Assembly: GCA_025618425.1 (NCBI GenBank)
Contig: CM046832.1
Coordinates: 49,792,026-49,856,025 of the forward strand
Direction of reading: 5' to 3'
Length of the DNA stretch: 64,000 bases
Source of the DNA: Heliocidaris tuberculata
Lineage: Eukaryota > Echinodermata > Echinoidea > Camarodonta > Echinometridae
Part shown: in pieces, positions 37,601 through 51,700 of the stretch
Layout of the letters: the number at the start of each line of letters is the position of its first letter
How positions within the stretch are numbered: the stretch's first letter is position 1
Notes under the pieces: generated by a model
Seen by the model: the letters and a program-made list of their open reading frames with translations, nothing else
What the model was told of the DNA's origin: nothing
Databases searched by the model: none
Translations under genes and position numbers: made by a program

Positions 37601-40600
37601 TATTCTATTCTATCTATTATTTTCAATTAACAACTGAATTACTTGAATTGGACATCAGTCTGTTCATACATAATTAGAAAAAAAAACATATTGGAAAGTT
37701 TCGAACAAAACGGTTTCACCAGAGTAAACAGTCGTTGAGAGAATAAAAAAGACACATGACAATTTCTTCTTTTTGTCTTTTTTTTTTTTTTCATTTCTGT
37801 TTTTTTTTTAATGCGTTTACGAAACACACGCAGGTAGACGCCAATATTACTTATAAAATTCATTTTGTGAAAGCAATATTTCACTTGACGTTTTTATTTC
37901 TTGGTTATATTCGCTCTACTATCAGTTACTTTGATCAACTTTTTGTCATATCCAAAAATGTTGAACAACATGTTAGAGCCCTTGTGTTGTGATGGTGAAA
38001 TCCTTTATAAATTTAGATTCCTTTTATTTTTACTGCTAATTAATAGCAAAGTACCCATACAACACGGCTGCATATAGTGTTATTCCTTTTTTTTTTTCGT
38101 AACTTCACTATAAGCAAAGGTTGAATAAAAATCACAAGGTTTTCATCCACGCATTAATGTATTCTGAAGTAGATAATTATTGAAATGTCCATTGTGAATA
38201 TAACATTAAGACTAGAATGCATTCAGAATATATTTGTGCTTTAGATCCCATGGGAAATATTGATATTTTTCCATAGCCACCAAGAATGGTTTTGAAACAC
38301 GGATTAGATATGACTGAATAAAAATAATGTACATGTATCACCAACTTCATGCAATAGAGAAATATAAGATAGAGCAATATACGGCTTTTTATGTGTCACA
38401 TAAAAGAACCCCCCCAAAAAAAAAAAAAAAAAAAAATAAATAAATAAATAAATAAATAAATAAAAAATAAATAAATAGATAAATAAATAAATAAATTTTA
38501 AAAAAATAAAATAAAAATTAAAAATTAAAAATAAATAAATAAATGAATAAAATAAAATAAAATAAAATAAAAATAAATAAATAAATAAAATGGTTTAGAG
38601 TCAATGCAAAACCGAGCGAATTAAATTATTCATATGAATTTTTTTTCCCCTTCTATTTTCCCCTTGAATCTTCTTTCCTTTCAATAGAAATGATGGATTT
38701 TGGCACAGCACGGAGCGGAGATGCATTTGATAATATCATGAAGAGGAACAGTGCAAACAACTCAACAAGTAAGATCGGTATCAGTTTCTTGTTATCATCT
38801 TACCCTTTTCTCACTCACAAAATTTTGCTTACTGTCAGTGGGGCTGAGCGAGGTCTTAGCCTTAACCTTACCAATAGTAAGCGGCTAAGCTTATAGCCCA
38901 CTTTGTTCTCTCACTCGATTTTACCAAAGTTGGCTAGCCCCACCGGTAATGCAGGATTATCAGGCCCTCGAAAAAAAGCAGGGTTAGCATCACCTTTCCT
39001 GCATGGGGCTAAGCATAAAAAGGTGGGGTTACCAGCTCACGTGAGAACAAAATTGAAACAATCCGGGGTGAAGGATTGCAGTTTGTTTTTTGTTTTTGTT
39101 TCTTTTTGTTTTTGTTTTTTGGGTCTCCCTCTCCTTCTCTCCATTGTCTTTCTCTCTCTCTCTCTCTCTCCACCCCCCCCCCTCTCTTTCCCTCTCTTTC
39201 TACTCCACTTTTCTTATCAGTTCCTTTTTATTCTTACATCTAATCTGTGTTACCTTTCCAGCAATTGTAACAATGTTGCCAGTCGTACTTTTGAATACAT
39301 GGGAGGTTTAGGGTGGAGCACCTTTAGTATGAATCAAAGAAATAGTTGCATGCTTTAAAATTGTCACTGAATAGTCTACATTAACCGTTGATATAATGGG
39401 TGTTTTTCATAATGATGTTAGTTACTTAGTTCTAAACAGAATGTTTAAGATTATTTTTAAATCATTTTTACTCTTTGTTTTTTTTTTTTTTTTTTTAATT
39501 TTTTTTTTTTTTTAGTGTCCCTGTTTTTGCTTTAATTTTATTTTCTGTATTCTCAGATTGCGCTTTAAATTGTTCTTCATTCTGTTTTAATTTGTCTCCA
39601 AAATCATTATTTTTTATCTATGTATAATTTTCTGTCATTAATTTCTGCAATTGATTAATTTTTCTGTGATTTTTATCTTATAGCATAATGGTCATGTACT
39701 TAATGTATGCCTACAAGGCCCTTGTGGAAAGCCGTTTTGTAACTGACAATTCTATCCTTTATAAACAGAACTACAAATAAATAAATAAGGAAGATCAGTT
39801 TGTTGTCTTCTAGTGTTGTCCGTATCATTGGTAGAAAATCGCTTTACTCCAAGATATCCTTTACATCAATCTAACGTGATTTTTTTTTTCTTATATGTGT
39901 GTGCAGATGTGAGGTGTGTATGATCGTGTGTTAATACGAGGGTGTGTAAATGTGGCGTTTTAATGCAAGTTCAATATCTGAAAACGCATTTCATTCAGTT
40001 ACAAGTTGTATTATCTTTTTTCCAGAGATGTGCTTCATTGAGGGGGATATACCTGTTCCATGCGACAGAGATGTAAGCCTTTTATATGTTATTCTCAATT
40101 GAAAGAAATCCCACAGTACTTTTTCATTTACTTTCATGTGTGAAGGGACAGAAGGCATACTTTGTATGCTCGTGGGAACGGCTTATCAAGAGATGAAATG
40201 TATAACAATGTTCAAAAGATTTGGATTGCAAAAAAGCTAGAGACCTTATAAAGTGTGTTTTTCATACTTACTCCCTAATCTATCGTTTTATTGTCTACCT
40301 GTAATGTACTAAATCCCTCGTATGAAATATTTTCATAGGTGGCAGTTCTGGCAAAATCAAAAGTTCCAACAGACAAGAACGAACATAATTCCAAAACAGA
40401 AGGCTTTCAATCCTGATAAATACTATGTAGAAGTTAGTCATAATGCTGTATTGATATAGAAAATTTATCTTTCGTAAATATCAACGACTTGTCAATTTGG
40501 CTTGTAACTTTTACATATCATCTGCTGATAATGACTGCCATCATCTCTTCTTAATTCCACAGTCCAGACGAAAAAGACGAAATGCTCTCCGAGATCGTAG

Positions 40601-43600
40601 GAGGAGATGGAACGACGGTATCGTCCCTTACGTCATCGATAACCGATACGGTATCAATAATCTTACACTCTTACTTTTTCGTCACATTGCTCGGGTTTAT
40701 TTTTTCTTCTCAATTATTTCTATAATTCTGCAACTTCAGGTGTTTTCCTTTATCAATTTTACTCGCATTTCTTCCTCACCGTTTGCCACTCCGATCAGAT
40801 TTGCAGAGCAGTATCTTTTACTTCATATATAATAACATACATCAGATGATACTTATAGGGCTCGTCCACGGCATTGTACCGTCACCTTGGTCGTTCTTGT
40901 ATCAGTTTACATACAACCTACGGAGACATAGCCGCTGAGAAGGGCGATTCCGTGAAATGTGTTCTGTACGGCATATATATTGAAAAGCGAACAGAGAAAA
41001 GAAAAAGAAAAATCGCTTTATATGGCCAATGACTTATCCTTCTTCCGGTATCACTGCCACGACCACACAAAAATTATTCATCAATTATTGTTTGTAGAGA
41101 GAAAGTTTGTCCTAAATGGACATTACGACACAAGGAATTTGCCGTAAAACGAAATTCAACGCCCTCCCCCTCTTTCTCTCTCTGTGTATATTCTTCATTT
41201 TCTTCTCCATCATCATCTTCTTCTTGTTCTTCTTCTTCTTCTTATTCTTCTTCTTCTCCTCCTCCTCCTCCTTCTTCTTCTCCTCCTCCTCCTCCTCCTC
41301 CTTCTTCTCCTCCTCCTCCCGTCATCCTCTTCCTCCTCATTCTCCTCTTCCGCCTTTTCTTCTGATTCCTAATAATTTTCGTTTTCTTTGATGGTATAGA
41401 TGAAGGCGCCCGAGGTCGTATCATGAGAGCCATCAATCGTTACCACGCCACCACATGCATCAGATTTGTGCAGAGGACAAACGAACAAGATTATATATAC
41501 ATCTTTCCAGGAAACGGGTAAGAGAAAATAATGAAATTAATAGTTAATTTTGTACTTACGTCTTTCACATCTTCAGGTTTCATCACACAATTTAGTGTTG
41601 ATTAGGCTGTATCTTGCACCAAAATGTATCTTTGAAAAGAAGAATTTGATACAAAGTCCCACCACTTACTAAGTCATCAAGAACAAGTTCAATGACACAT
41701 CCAAAAGGGTTTTTACCTGTGACAGTTTCGATGTCTATGCTTCAGACACCTTCCTTGGACGTCTACTGGCGAACTGGTGTTGAAGTTAGCCGCCAGTTTT
41801 CCGATCGCCAGAGGATACAGTTTTGGCGATCGCCGCGTCATGAATATCAAACAGTTACTGGTATGCGTTCCCGTCTTATTCTTAATAATTTAAACCATCC
41901 TGATAAAATTATTCAGCCACTTACTAAAGGCCCGGTCACACCGCCCAAACTTTGTTGGAGCGTTCCTTGAACGGTAGGGAGAGGGGGCCGAATTTCGACA
42001 ACGCTCGTCACCGCGCACAAAATGGGAAAAAAATCGAAAACACGGGCGTTGCCTTAGCGGTGCACCGCTGAAGCCGGCGTTGCTTTAGCGTTGGTTTAAC
42101 GGTAGCGAGCGGTAGCGAGCGTTGGTTTAGCTCCGACACCTCCATACCAACGCCAAACCAAAGTTCATCACCGCAATGGATCGCTGCTTCAACGCCCGAC
42201 ACCGTTCCAGCAATCCCGTGTCCGCTCGTAAAACGCTTACAACCGCTCCACCAAAGTTTGTGCAACGTTTAATCACCGCCCGGGCAAAGCTGGCGAAGCA
42301 GCGGTGGTCCAGCGTTCAAGATTTCTGCGTTGGCCTAGCGGACCCAAGCGTCCACGAACTTGCGTCTAGCGGTGCCAAACTTTGACTGGGCGTTGTTGGA
42401 GCGGTGGTGAACTTTGCCGGAGCGGAAAATTGCCCGCTCCTCACCGCTCGCAATATTTTGTGCAGCTCAAAACTTTCGGAGCGGTAGGAGGGACCATCAG
42501 CGGTGGCCGAGCGTATACGGCGTTGCCTTAACGGGGGCCAACTTCTGTTAAACGGTGGTGAACGGTTACGAGCGGTGATGAATTTTTTTCACCGCTCCAG
42601 GAACGCTCCAGCAAAGTTCTGGCGGTGTGACCGGGCCTTAAGTTGTTCTCACCACTTGAAGTCGTTCCCACCTTTCATAAGTCGCTCCCACCACTTATAA
42701 GTCGCTCCCAACACTTAAAAGGCGCCCCCACCACTTAATAGTCTCTCCCACCACGTAAGTTGTTCTCATCATTTATTCGTAAGTAGTGGGAACGACTTAG
42801 TATCAAAAATTTTGTTTCGCTCATGTCCTCTTCCAGGCTCCGTAATGCGCTCAATTTATAGTTCCATCAGCTCATTCCCTTTTTCTTTTTCGTCTTTCCA
42901 CTAGATATGATAAGGATCCAGAGCGATGAACTTATTGTTATTGCTACTATGTCACTTTCGTTGTCCAACTGAATACCGTCATTATTTACCTATATAAATG
43001 ATGTTTTTATTCAGAGTTTGCTATTCCTAAAATAAAAATTGTCCCGTAGTTGATAAGAATGATAAAAGACAGAAATTAAACTGTAAGTTATACTATTTTT
43101 TAAAAAGTCTTTGTGTGGTAGGGTCGATATAAAATGCTTTGTCAAATGTTCGACAATCAGGTGCTATTCCATAGTCGGCCGGTTCGGGGGCATGCAGCAA
43201 CTATCTCTAGGTACGGGATGTACTATTAATCTGGGTACGATCGTCCACGAACTCATGCACGCCCTCGGCTTCCATCACGAGCAAACAAGATCGGACAGGG
43301 ATCAATACGTGATCATCTACAGAGAAAATATCATTCGAGGTATAAATGTTTGCGATGGTCGTGAGAAGTGTATTTTGTCACATTTGTTTTCATTTCTTTT
43401 TTCTGTCGCTATTTTGACGCTATAAATGAGTGTCATTTTCCCAATTCCCAAAACTTCGAAACCGCTAGTCAAAAAAATCATTATCATATAATATAATCAC
43501 AAATGTAAAAATGATCTCACTGGATACATACAAGAATATTCAAAAAATACAAAATAAACGAAATATATTTTGGACAATAAGTTTAATGCCTTTGATAAAT

Positions 43601-45696
43601 TTCATTACAGTTTTTTCCCCCGCAATGCCACAACTTGGCAGATTATGTCCATTAATTACCCGGGATGTCATTTTACCTGTTCCAATCTCTCAGGTATGGA
43701 ACACAACTTCGACAGGCATGCGCAAACTAAAATCGACCATCTCGGGACCCCGTACGATTACGTCTCCATTATGCATTACTCCATGACCGCCTTCACGTCT
43801 AACGGAGAGCCGACCATCGTCGCTCGCGACCCAAGGATCCGACTCGACTACCGCTCAGACTTTAGCTCCAACGATATCGACAAGATTAATATCTATTACG
43901 AATGTGGTAAGTGATGAGGAAAAGAACCAGTTCATCTTTAGATTGGCCTCACTGTGGCAGTTCGTACGTTTTAGCACATTATGAACAATTACAATACGAT
44001 GATCATGCACAACCCTTCATTCTACACAGTGTTTTCTCTCTGTCTCTCTCTTTATATATCTATCTATCTCGCTATCTCTCTCTCTCTCTCTTTCTCTGCT
44101 TTCACTCGCGTTGTCTCTCTACCGCCCCCTCCCCATCTCTCTCTCTTTCTCCTTTCTCTCACCCGACTGTTGTTTGTTTTATTGTTCTATATATTAAGAA
44201 TTTGGTTCCAAAATCGGCTACATCCATAGATATAAGTTCTGAGAAAAAAAACAATTTTTTATTGCATTATCATTATCAATTTGAAATGTAACTCGGTCCT
44301 ATTTTACTCCTTTGTATCGGAATAAAACAACCACTCTTTGCAAAAATCCAGGTGCCTTAGTTTGTTTGGTGTTTTGTTGTTGTTGTTGTTTTGTCTTGTT
44401 TTGTTTTGCTTTGTTTAAATAATTAATTACTTTAAAAAAAAACTGTGGATGTAGCACGTTTTGGAACCGAAATCACCGTCTATTGCGTGGAAAACTGAAT
44501 ATCAGTGTGCGATCTTCCATGCGCGTCATGCTGCTCTGTAATTTGTCAGTTCCCGAAGCAGGCCATTGTTTTATGGAAATAGAGCATGTTCTAGAACCAA
44601 ACTAAAATTGACTTAGTATGTTTTGGAACCAATCTCATTTTTGAGGCCAGATTTCTTTTACTTTTTCATAAGAAATTCAACCTTTTGGATGTGTCAATGT
44701 ATGTGGCTTCTGGAAATAAGTACATTCAACAGACTTTGCAACAAAAAAATAAATCAGTTTTGATAAAAAGTGGATGTAGCATGTTGTTTTACGTGACTTT
44801 ACCACACAATTAAAAAAAAAAAGAAGATAATTGTGATAAAATAATGATGATGTTCCGTTTTTGTGTAACGCATATCACATAGATTATAATATCTCTATGC
44901 ACTTCTAAAGTGTTCGGAAATTATTATTAGCCTCAAATGTTTTATACTTTTTGAAATATTATTTATAGAGAAAGGGGAAACGAATTTTAATCTTTAGCTC
45001 TAATGGACAACTAGTTTGAGAGAAATGCTGAATGATTACGTTACAACAGGGGTCATCCCCTTGAATAACGCCATGCACGAAACGAAAATGATAAGTCTTT
45101 CGCCATTGTCAGGCAGTAATAATGAATTCTGTGAGTTCTACGTGATCGTTATGATAGGGACGGAAGTTAAATATCACAATGAATACTAATGATTGCGCAT
45201 TTTCTTTCTCCATTATTCATCCACTGCGTTCTATGGAGAAGGCACCACTGATGAAACTAGACCCACATGTAAGTAAACAAATGAAAAGCATCCTTATCAT
45301 GCTAATTATACATTTAACATAAAGTTAAATGGAAAAAAAGAATGATTTTTCCTTAAAACAAATCTAGTAGTAAAGGATCGATCTCATTTGAATATAGTTT
45401 ATAATTCGATTTTAGATATGTAGCCAGGGGCGGCAATGGGGGAGGGGGGGCGGGGTGAGGGGACAACAATAAAATAATCATAATTTACTAAGGAATACGC
45501 CAAAATTCAAAGTTTTTTATACTGCAAAATGCAGTATCTTCCTTTATTTTCAACCCCCGCCAACCCCCCCCGGCCGTGACAAGAAATCACAGCCCCTGCA
45601 TGTAGCAACAAGATTATGTAATTTTGTTTTTTTAAGCAGCGGCGACGGAACCGGATGTCGCTTCTTTGAAACAATTCCCTTTTGAATTCATTATCT

Positions 45697-45730
<34 letters not shown>

Positions 45731-48700
45731 CGTTGTTGTTTTGCTCCGACATATGCTGTAGCGAAATTGCTCCGGGCTTTATTTCGTGTCAGGGACATAG
45801 GCTCGTATTCTCGAAAGTGGCATGATTTAAGCCTGGCTTTAACTTAGGCCCAGCTTAGGCCACTGATTTATGGAAGACCATTTGTCAACCCTTAAGTCCC
45901 GGATAAATTACCACATTTATGTAACAAAATGAATAAACAAATTTGTTTTCTGGCTTGAAATGAGCATCAGAAATCAATTCTGTTGTGTCGGATTTTGTAT
46001 TTGTATTTAGTCCCAGAACTATGGTAATTTAGTAGGATTGAAAGAGGGTGACATTTTGCTCTCCATGATTCGGTGGCCTAAATCTACACACTTAGGCGGG
46101 GGCTTAAGTTAGGCGCCTTTCGAGAATACGGGCCACAGGCCTTAGGGTAGGCGTAAGCGTTGCAATGGGGTTTTAGGTCAGGTTTAGGCTAAGACGTTAG
46201 GGTGAGGTATAGTGTTTGATCCAGGGTTGAAGTAAGGAATTCTCTTAGTGTCGGAAATCATCGCGGGGTAAATTGTCGCCGAAGCAAATGTCGTACAGCC
46301 CTTTTCGCGATGCCGCCCCCCCCCCCCCCCCCTCGCTTGATAAAACGTTCCGTCGCCCCTGGTTCAACGTAATGGTCTTGTTTACTCTTACTCAAACTCC
46401 TTTTTTTCCTTGAGACTTGGAAGTGTGTACTCTTAATTTTCATTTGACATGTCCATATCATGTACTGAGTTTACTTCCATTTCTAGCGTTTATTATTACC
46501 AACGAACTATCAAGAAACAAATAGCAATGCTAACATGTAGTTTAAGCTTTCATACACTCCTGTGGACTTTCTCAAGCCACAGGAGTGGATGAAAGCTTGC
46601 CTATTAAATTTTAAGGTTGGTAGAAGCTTAAACTACATGTTATAATCAGGCCCAACCATTGAAAGTTTTCTGTCTAATAGCAATACTGCATAAAATCATG
46701 ATTGTGTATTTAATCATCAGTGCCTGATGATATGGACTGCATGGACATGAACGAGCATTGCCAGAAATGGGCAGCGGATGGATACTGCGACAGAAATCCA
46801 TCTTGGATGCACCTCAACTGTATGATCAGCTGCGGTATCTGTGACTCTTCCAATGGTCAGTGTCTGTCTTAATAAGCATGATAAACCTTTTGCTGTTGTT
46901 GTTGTTGTTTTTATACCTATTTTTGTCCCTATCATTGTTACCATCAGCATCAATAGCAATATCATCACTGTTATTACTGAAACATGTCTACTCAAAAAAT
47001 GGGAGTACAGTCCCCCCCCCCCCCCCCCCTTTCCGCTGCTCGTATTGTAGTTACGGTACCAATTAAAATACATGGAGGATTTGCTGTTGCTGTTGATGTT
47101 GATGTTGTTATTATAATATAGTAGTACAATTTAAAAATGATGTTGTATTATTATGAAAGATTACCCAATATGAATGTAAGACCAACTTTTGGCATTTTCA
47201 GGCAAATATACGTCCAACTCAGGTAGTTTTTGCTAAGTATGTTGTAAAAGGTGATCGGGATTTGGCAAAAAACTACCCAAGACAGCTTAAAATTGCCCAA
47301 AGTTAGTCGAACACATAATTGCCATGACTGCCCGGCTGTTGAATATTGATTTTACATATATAATTTTAAAGAGTGATCCCAATTTTCTTCTCAACTGGAA
47401 ATCGAAAGATATTAATATTTTCTTCTTTTTGTATTCTTGCAGGAACTGATGGCAAAGATGGTGAGTATCCTTCTGTTTCAGACCGGTAACCTGGGGGTGG
47501 TATTCGAGTGTTTACAACCTGACAACAGTGAATTAATCACAAATCCTATACATTTTAGCATAGAAAAACAGTACTATGCATATTATACATATAATGATGA
47601 GTAGCCTGAAAAGCATTATAGTTCATTACAGCGTTCTTATGGCACATAGATCATGCTATTATACCACATATAGAACTGGTGGGGAAAAGAAATTCAAAGA
47701 TATATTTGTAAGTTTGTTCAATTACATATATTGAATGGAAATTCCAATTATACACTCCTGGTTTGGGCTGTCTTCGTTTTTTTCTTGGTCATGCAGAATG
47801 CAGAGACATGAACGATAACTGTGCTGATTGGGCTAGCGTCGGTCAGTGTGAGGACAACCCTGCTTGGATGTTGCCCAACTGTCCCGTTAGTTGTGATCAG
47901 TGTGATACTACTACACCCACTGGTGAGTTTGCTTCAGACTTTAACCCTTTCAAGACAAGAATTATTTAAGGGCTAAATTCATCTCATTTTTCTCTTCAAA
48001 TTGGCAACAATAATATTTTTCTTTTAATGCTACATGGTTCTAATAAAATGTAATGTCTTTGAAAACAATATATATGCTTAAGAACTTTGACGAAAAGTTG
48101 AAAAAATTACCAATTTTGATAAAAAAAACAATGCTGTATTGCACCCTTTACCCGGCCTATATGATGGAAATTTGTCCCCGCTCCTGTGGACAGTGCAGTA
48201 GTAGGCTAATGGCAAGTAAGTAAAGGCTAATGACAAGTAGGTAAAGACTAGATCTTGCATGAGAGACCGTTGCTTCTCTGAGATGGAGAAATATAGTGTA
48301 CATCAGTGGCGTATTCAGAAACTGTATAAACAGGGGGCGAAATGTTGTCTCGGATCTCGGCAGCGTAGTAACGAAAAATATGAAATTGGCGGGAAGATAA
48401 AACATTTCCTTAAAAATAAGCCCTTCACTTTTCGCATCCCTGGCGAACAGATGAGTTTTGTTTTGTTTTGTTGTTTTTTTAAATAAGGCCGTCAATTTGT
48501 TATATCTACATATCAAAGGCTTTTAGTATTATAGCTTATCAATTATTCATATATTCATGTATGGCAATTCTGAATTTATACGATAAATACGACGAATCTG
48601 TTAAGATTTTTCGCACTGCACATAACCCACAGTCGAAATTATAAATAATCGATATCAAAAGATACAAAAGATTTGACGCTATTGGCTAAGATGCAAAAGC

Positions 48701-51700
48701 TAGGGACGAAAGAAATTAGTTTACGAAAATATACAAAAGAGTCCCCCCCCCCCCCCCCCCTAAGCCTACATGGTGGGGGAAGGGGGTTACACATGATTCG
48801 CCCTATGCTGGATACACATGGGTAGATAAACGCACATTTTATCTGCTCATATTAGGGAATGATCTCCTCATCAGGATTTAGAGAAAATTGCCGGTGTGTG
48901 TACAACTTTGTCTCTCTCTTCATATTCGAGTTGTTGTGATTCATATTTAATATTTTTCATTGTTTCGTATGATATTGGGCCGTATAGCAAATGCTTTTTC
49001 TAACCTTTTGATTGCAGCTTTAAAAAATTCAACATAGAAGTAGTGGGCTAAAAAAAAAACCATTTACTTTGGCGATAAGTAAAAATTTATCAAGTAAATT
49101 CTTTTGATAAGGCTATTGCTAATTCAGGCATGCGGGTTTGCAGCTGGTGTTGTTTGACATTTGACAATAGGGCTATACACTCCAACATCAGCTGAAAATG
49201 CCCTATAAAAATATATCACAAAGCATAGGGGCGGTGGATCGTCTTTCAAAGCGGGAGGGGTGCACCAACAAAAAGGAGCACATTAGGTGAAAAATGGGGC
49301 ACCTACAAAGGGTGAAAACAAGCGGGGGGGGGGGGAATAAAAACATTTTTAGACATTGGTATACCCCTACTTTCTGATTAATGCACTTTCGAGGATCATT
49401 TTCGAGACATTGTTTCTATATTAACTTGGTTTTAGATAAAAAATACTTTGCAGTTGTGGGTAATGGTCTGATTATTCATTCGCGAGCGAGCGAAAAAAAA
49501 ATTAATATTTTTTTTCTAATGCTGTGGCCATGGGTGTTGCATTATTTACAGCGATAAAATAAAATAACAACCGCAAATTCATTTACCATTATTTCCGTAC
49601 GTTAACTTTGTCGTTTTTCTTATCATTGTCTCAGCGATAGGCCTAATTTCAATGCATTTGTGAGGTCGCATTGCTACCAATCAGATTTTATTTGAGGAAA
49701 TAACCCAACTTGATGCGGTTTAAGGCACAATCTCGTCATAAAAAGAAGAAGAATGCATAGTACTTGAAGGTTACAACCATAACGTCAACATAATTCATGT
49801 GATTCTAATAATATGATAAGAAGATATATTGTAAATGCAAGCGAGTGTAGCGAGCGAGCTCTAAAAAAAAATTTATTAAAAATTGTCCTCAGTTCTTTTC
49901 ATTTAGGGGAACTCCTCATTCTTGTATAATTTAGGGCACTGTCCCCCTCTTGCTCCCTGACACACAGCCTCACATTGTGCTGATATCTATGAAGTCTCTC
50001 TGATACTATGGAGCTATAGGTATGTGGCTCTTTTGTTGAGTTTAGGGCACATTTTGTAAGTGATATCTTGATATATAGGTTAAAAGGGGCAGTTATCAGA
50101 AGTAAGAGGGGGCATTTTTCAGAGGTGAAAAAATGCACTTATCATAAAGGAAAATCACACTTATCATAAAGGAAAAAATTGTACTATTAGAAAGGAAAAT
50201 GGGCACTAATCAGACGAAAACAGGTGCACTTATCACATTTCAAAAGGGGCACTTTTCCTAGCTTAAAAGGGGAACTTATCAAAAGGGCATGTACTAGAAG
50301 AAAAAGGGGCACTTATCAGAAGGGAAAATTGCTCTATTAGAAGAGAAAAATGGGCACTAGTCACACGTAAACAGTGGCGTTTATCAGATTTCGAAAGGGG
50401 CACTAATATCTGATGTTTAAATGGGCACTCAACGAAAGGTGAAAAAGGGCACGCATTAGAAAGAAAATAGGGCACTTATCAGCCATGAAAAGGGAAGCAA
50501 CTTTCTCCGTTTGCAAGTCAAAAGTAATAATTGAAATACAAAAGTGTGCATATTTTTCCAAGTGAGTTGTTTGCTTGAATTCAAAATAACTTGCAAATGA
50601 TCTTAATTATAATCTTATTTGTATCAAATAGTAAGGAATGACCACAAGATGGCGCTGTTCTATTCTGCCCGTTTAAGGCAGCTTTAAAAGTGAGACACAT
50701 GTACCCCTTGGATCTGCCAATGTTTTTGTGACCATATTACAATAACATTGATCATGGGCACAAATTAAGGCCACATTCTCTGGAAATATATACCAGGGGT
50801 GTTTCATAAAGCTGTTCTTAAAGTTACGCATGACTTTACGAACGACTTGAATATGAAGTGCCAGATAGGATGCCCAAAGTTTTTCCTGATGTTTTAACAA
50901 AGTGTGACTGTATTTCCAATAACCTCAATTAAATTATGGCAAAAAATATACTTTACATTAAAAATGTTTGTTATAATAAGAATGTTAATCTACATCTGTA
51001 CAGTTCAACTTTAGTTGATGCAATTTAGTTGATGCAATTAAAATTGATTGAGCATCCCATATGGCTTGTCATATTCGTAATGTCATGCGTAACTTTACGA
51101 ACAGCTTTATGAGACACCCCCAGATCAGCTACCTAATTGCAGTTTGGGAACCTAATCATTATGGCTATCTAGCCCATACAGCTGGAAAAAAGCACACGTC
51201 TGATAATCACTTTTTCGATCTTTGGATTACTCTGTTTGCAGGTTGTGAGGATTACCATGACAACTGTACTGAATGGGCAGCCAATGACCAGTGTACACTT
51301 AATCCTGCGTGCATGAACTACGAGTGTAGGAAAAGCTGTTCACTTTGTGCAGCTAGCTCATCTCTAGAACTTTTACCTCAGGGTAATTAATATTCACTTA
51401 ATGTGTAACCCAAATAAGATTGATCCTGTGTCTCAAACTATTCGAAAAGAATCAAATGCGCCAAAGCATTCGTTAAGATCGAAACCCATATAACAGATTT
51501 AACGAAAACAACGAGCTGGGGTTGTCAGTCTAACTGTAGTTGTAAAGTTGCCAAGATTTCTCGAAACAGACATCTAGCTGATCGATCTCATCCTATCTAG
51601 CAACTGGAACAGAATTTGTCAAAAGGCAGTATAATGGCTGTGAAATACAGAACTTAGAAGACTAAATTAAACTTTCACTCTGGATAGAGACTCCCCTTAA

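Noticed and set aside
38903..39358. 151-codon frame in astacin intron 4
   Set aside because: The middle is poly-Phe/Ser from T-rich and (TC)n repeats; no domain.
42008..42700. Several frames of 65-85 codons on both strands
   Set aside because: They lie in a GC-rich MITE whose inner repeats lack stops by composition.
43570..43693. Extension of astacin exon 9 upstream from the acceptor at 43610
   Set aside because: The protein family continues directly from exon 8 (ENIIR) to GMEHNF, which requires the acceptor at 43693.
50080..50490. Possible CRISPR-like repeat-spacer array
   Set aside because: Repeats are diverged, spacing is irregular, and the genome is animal; it is a minisatellite.
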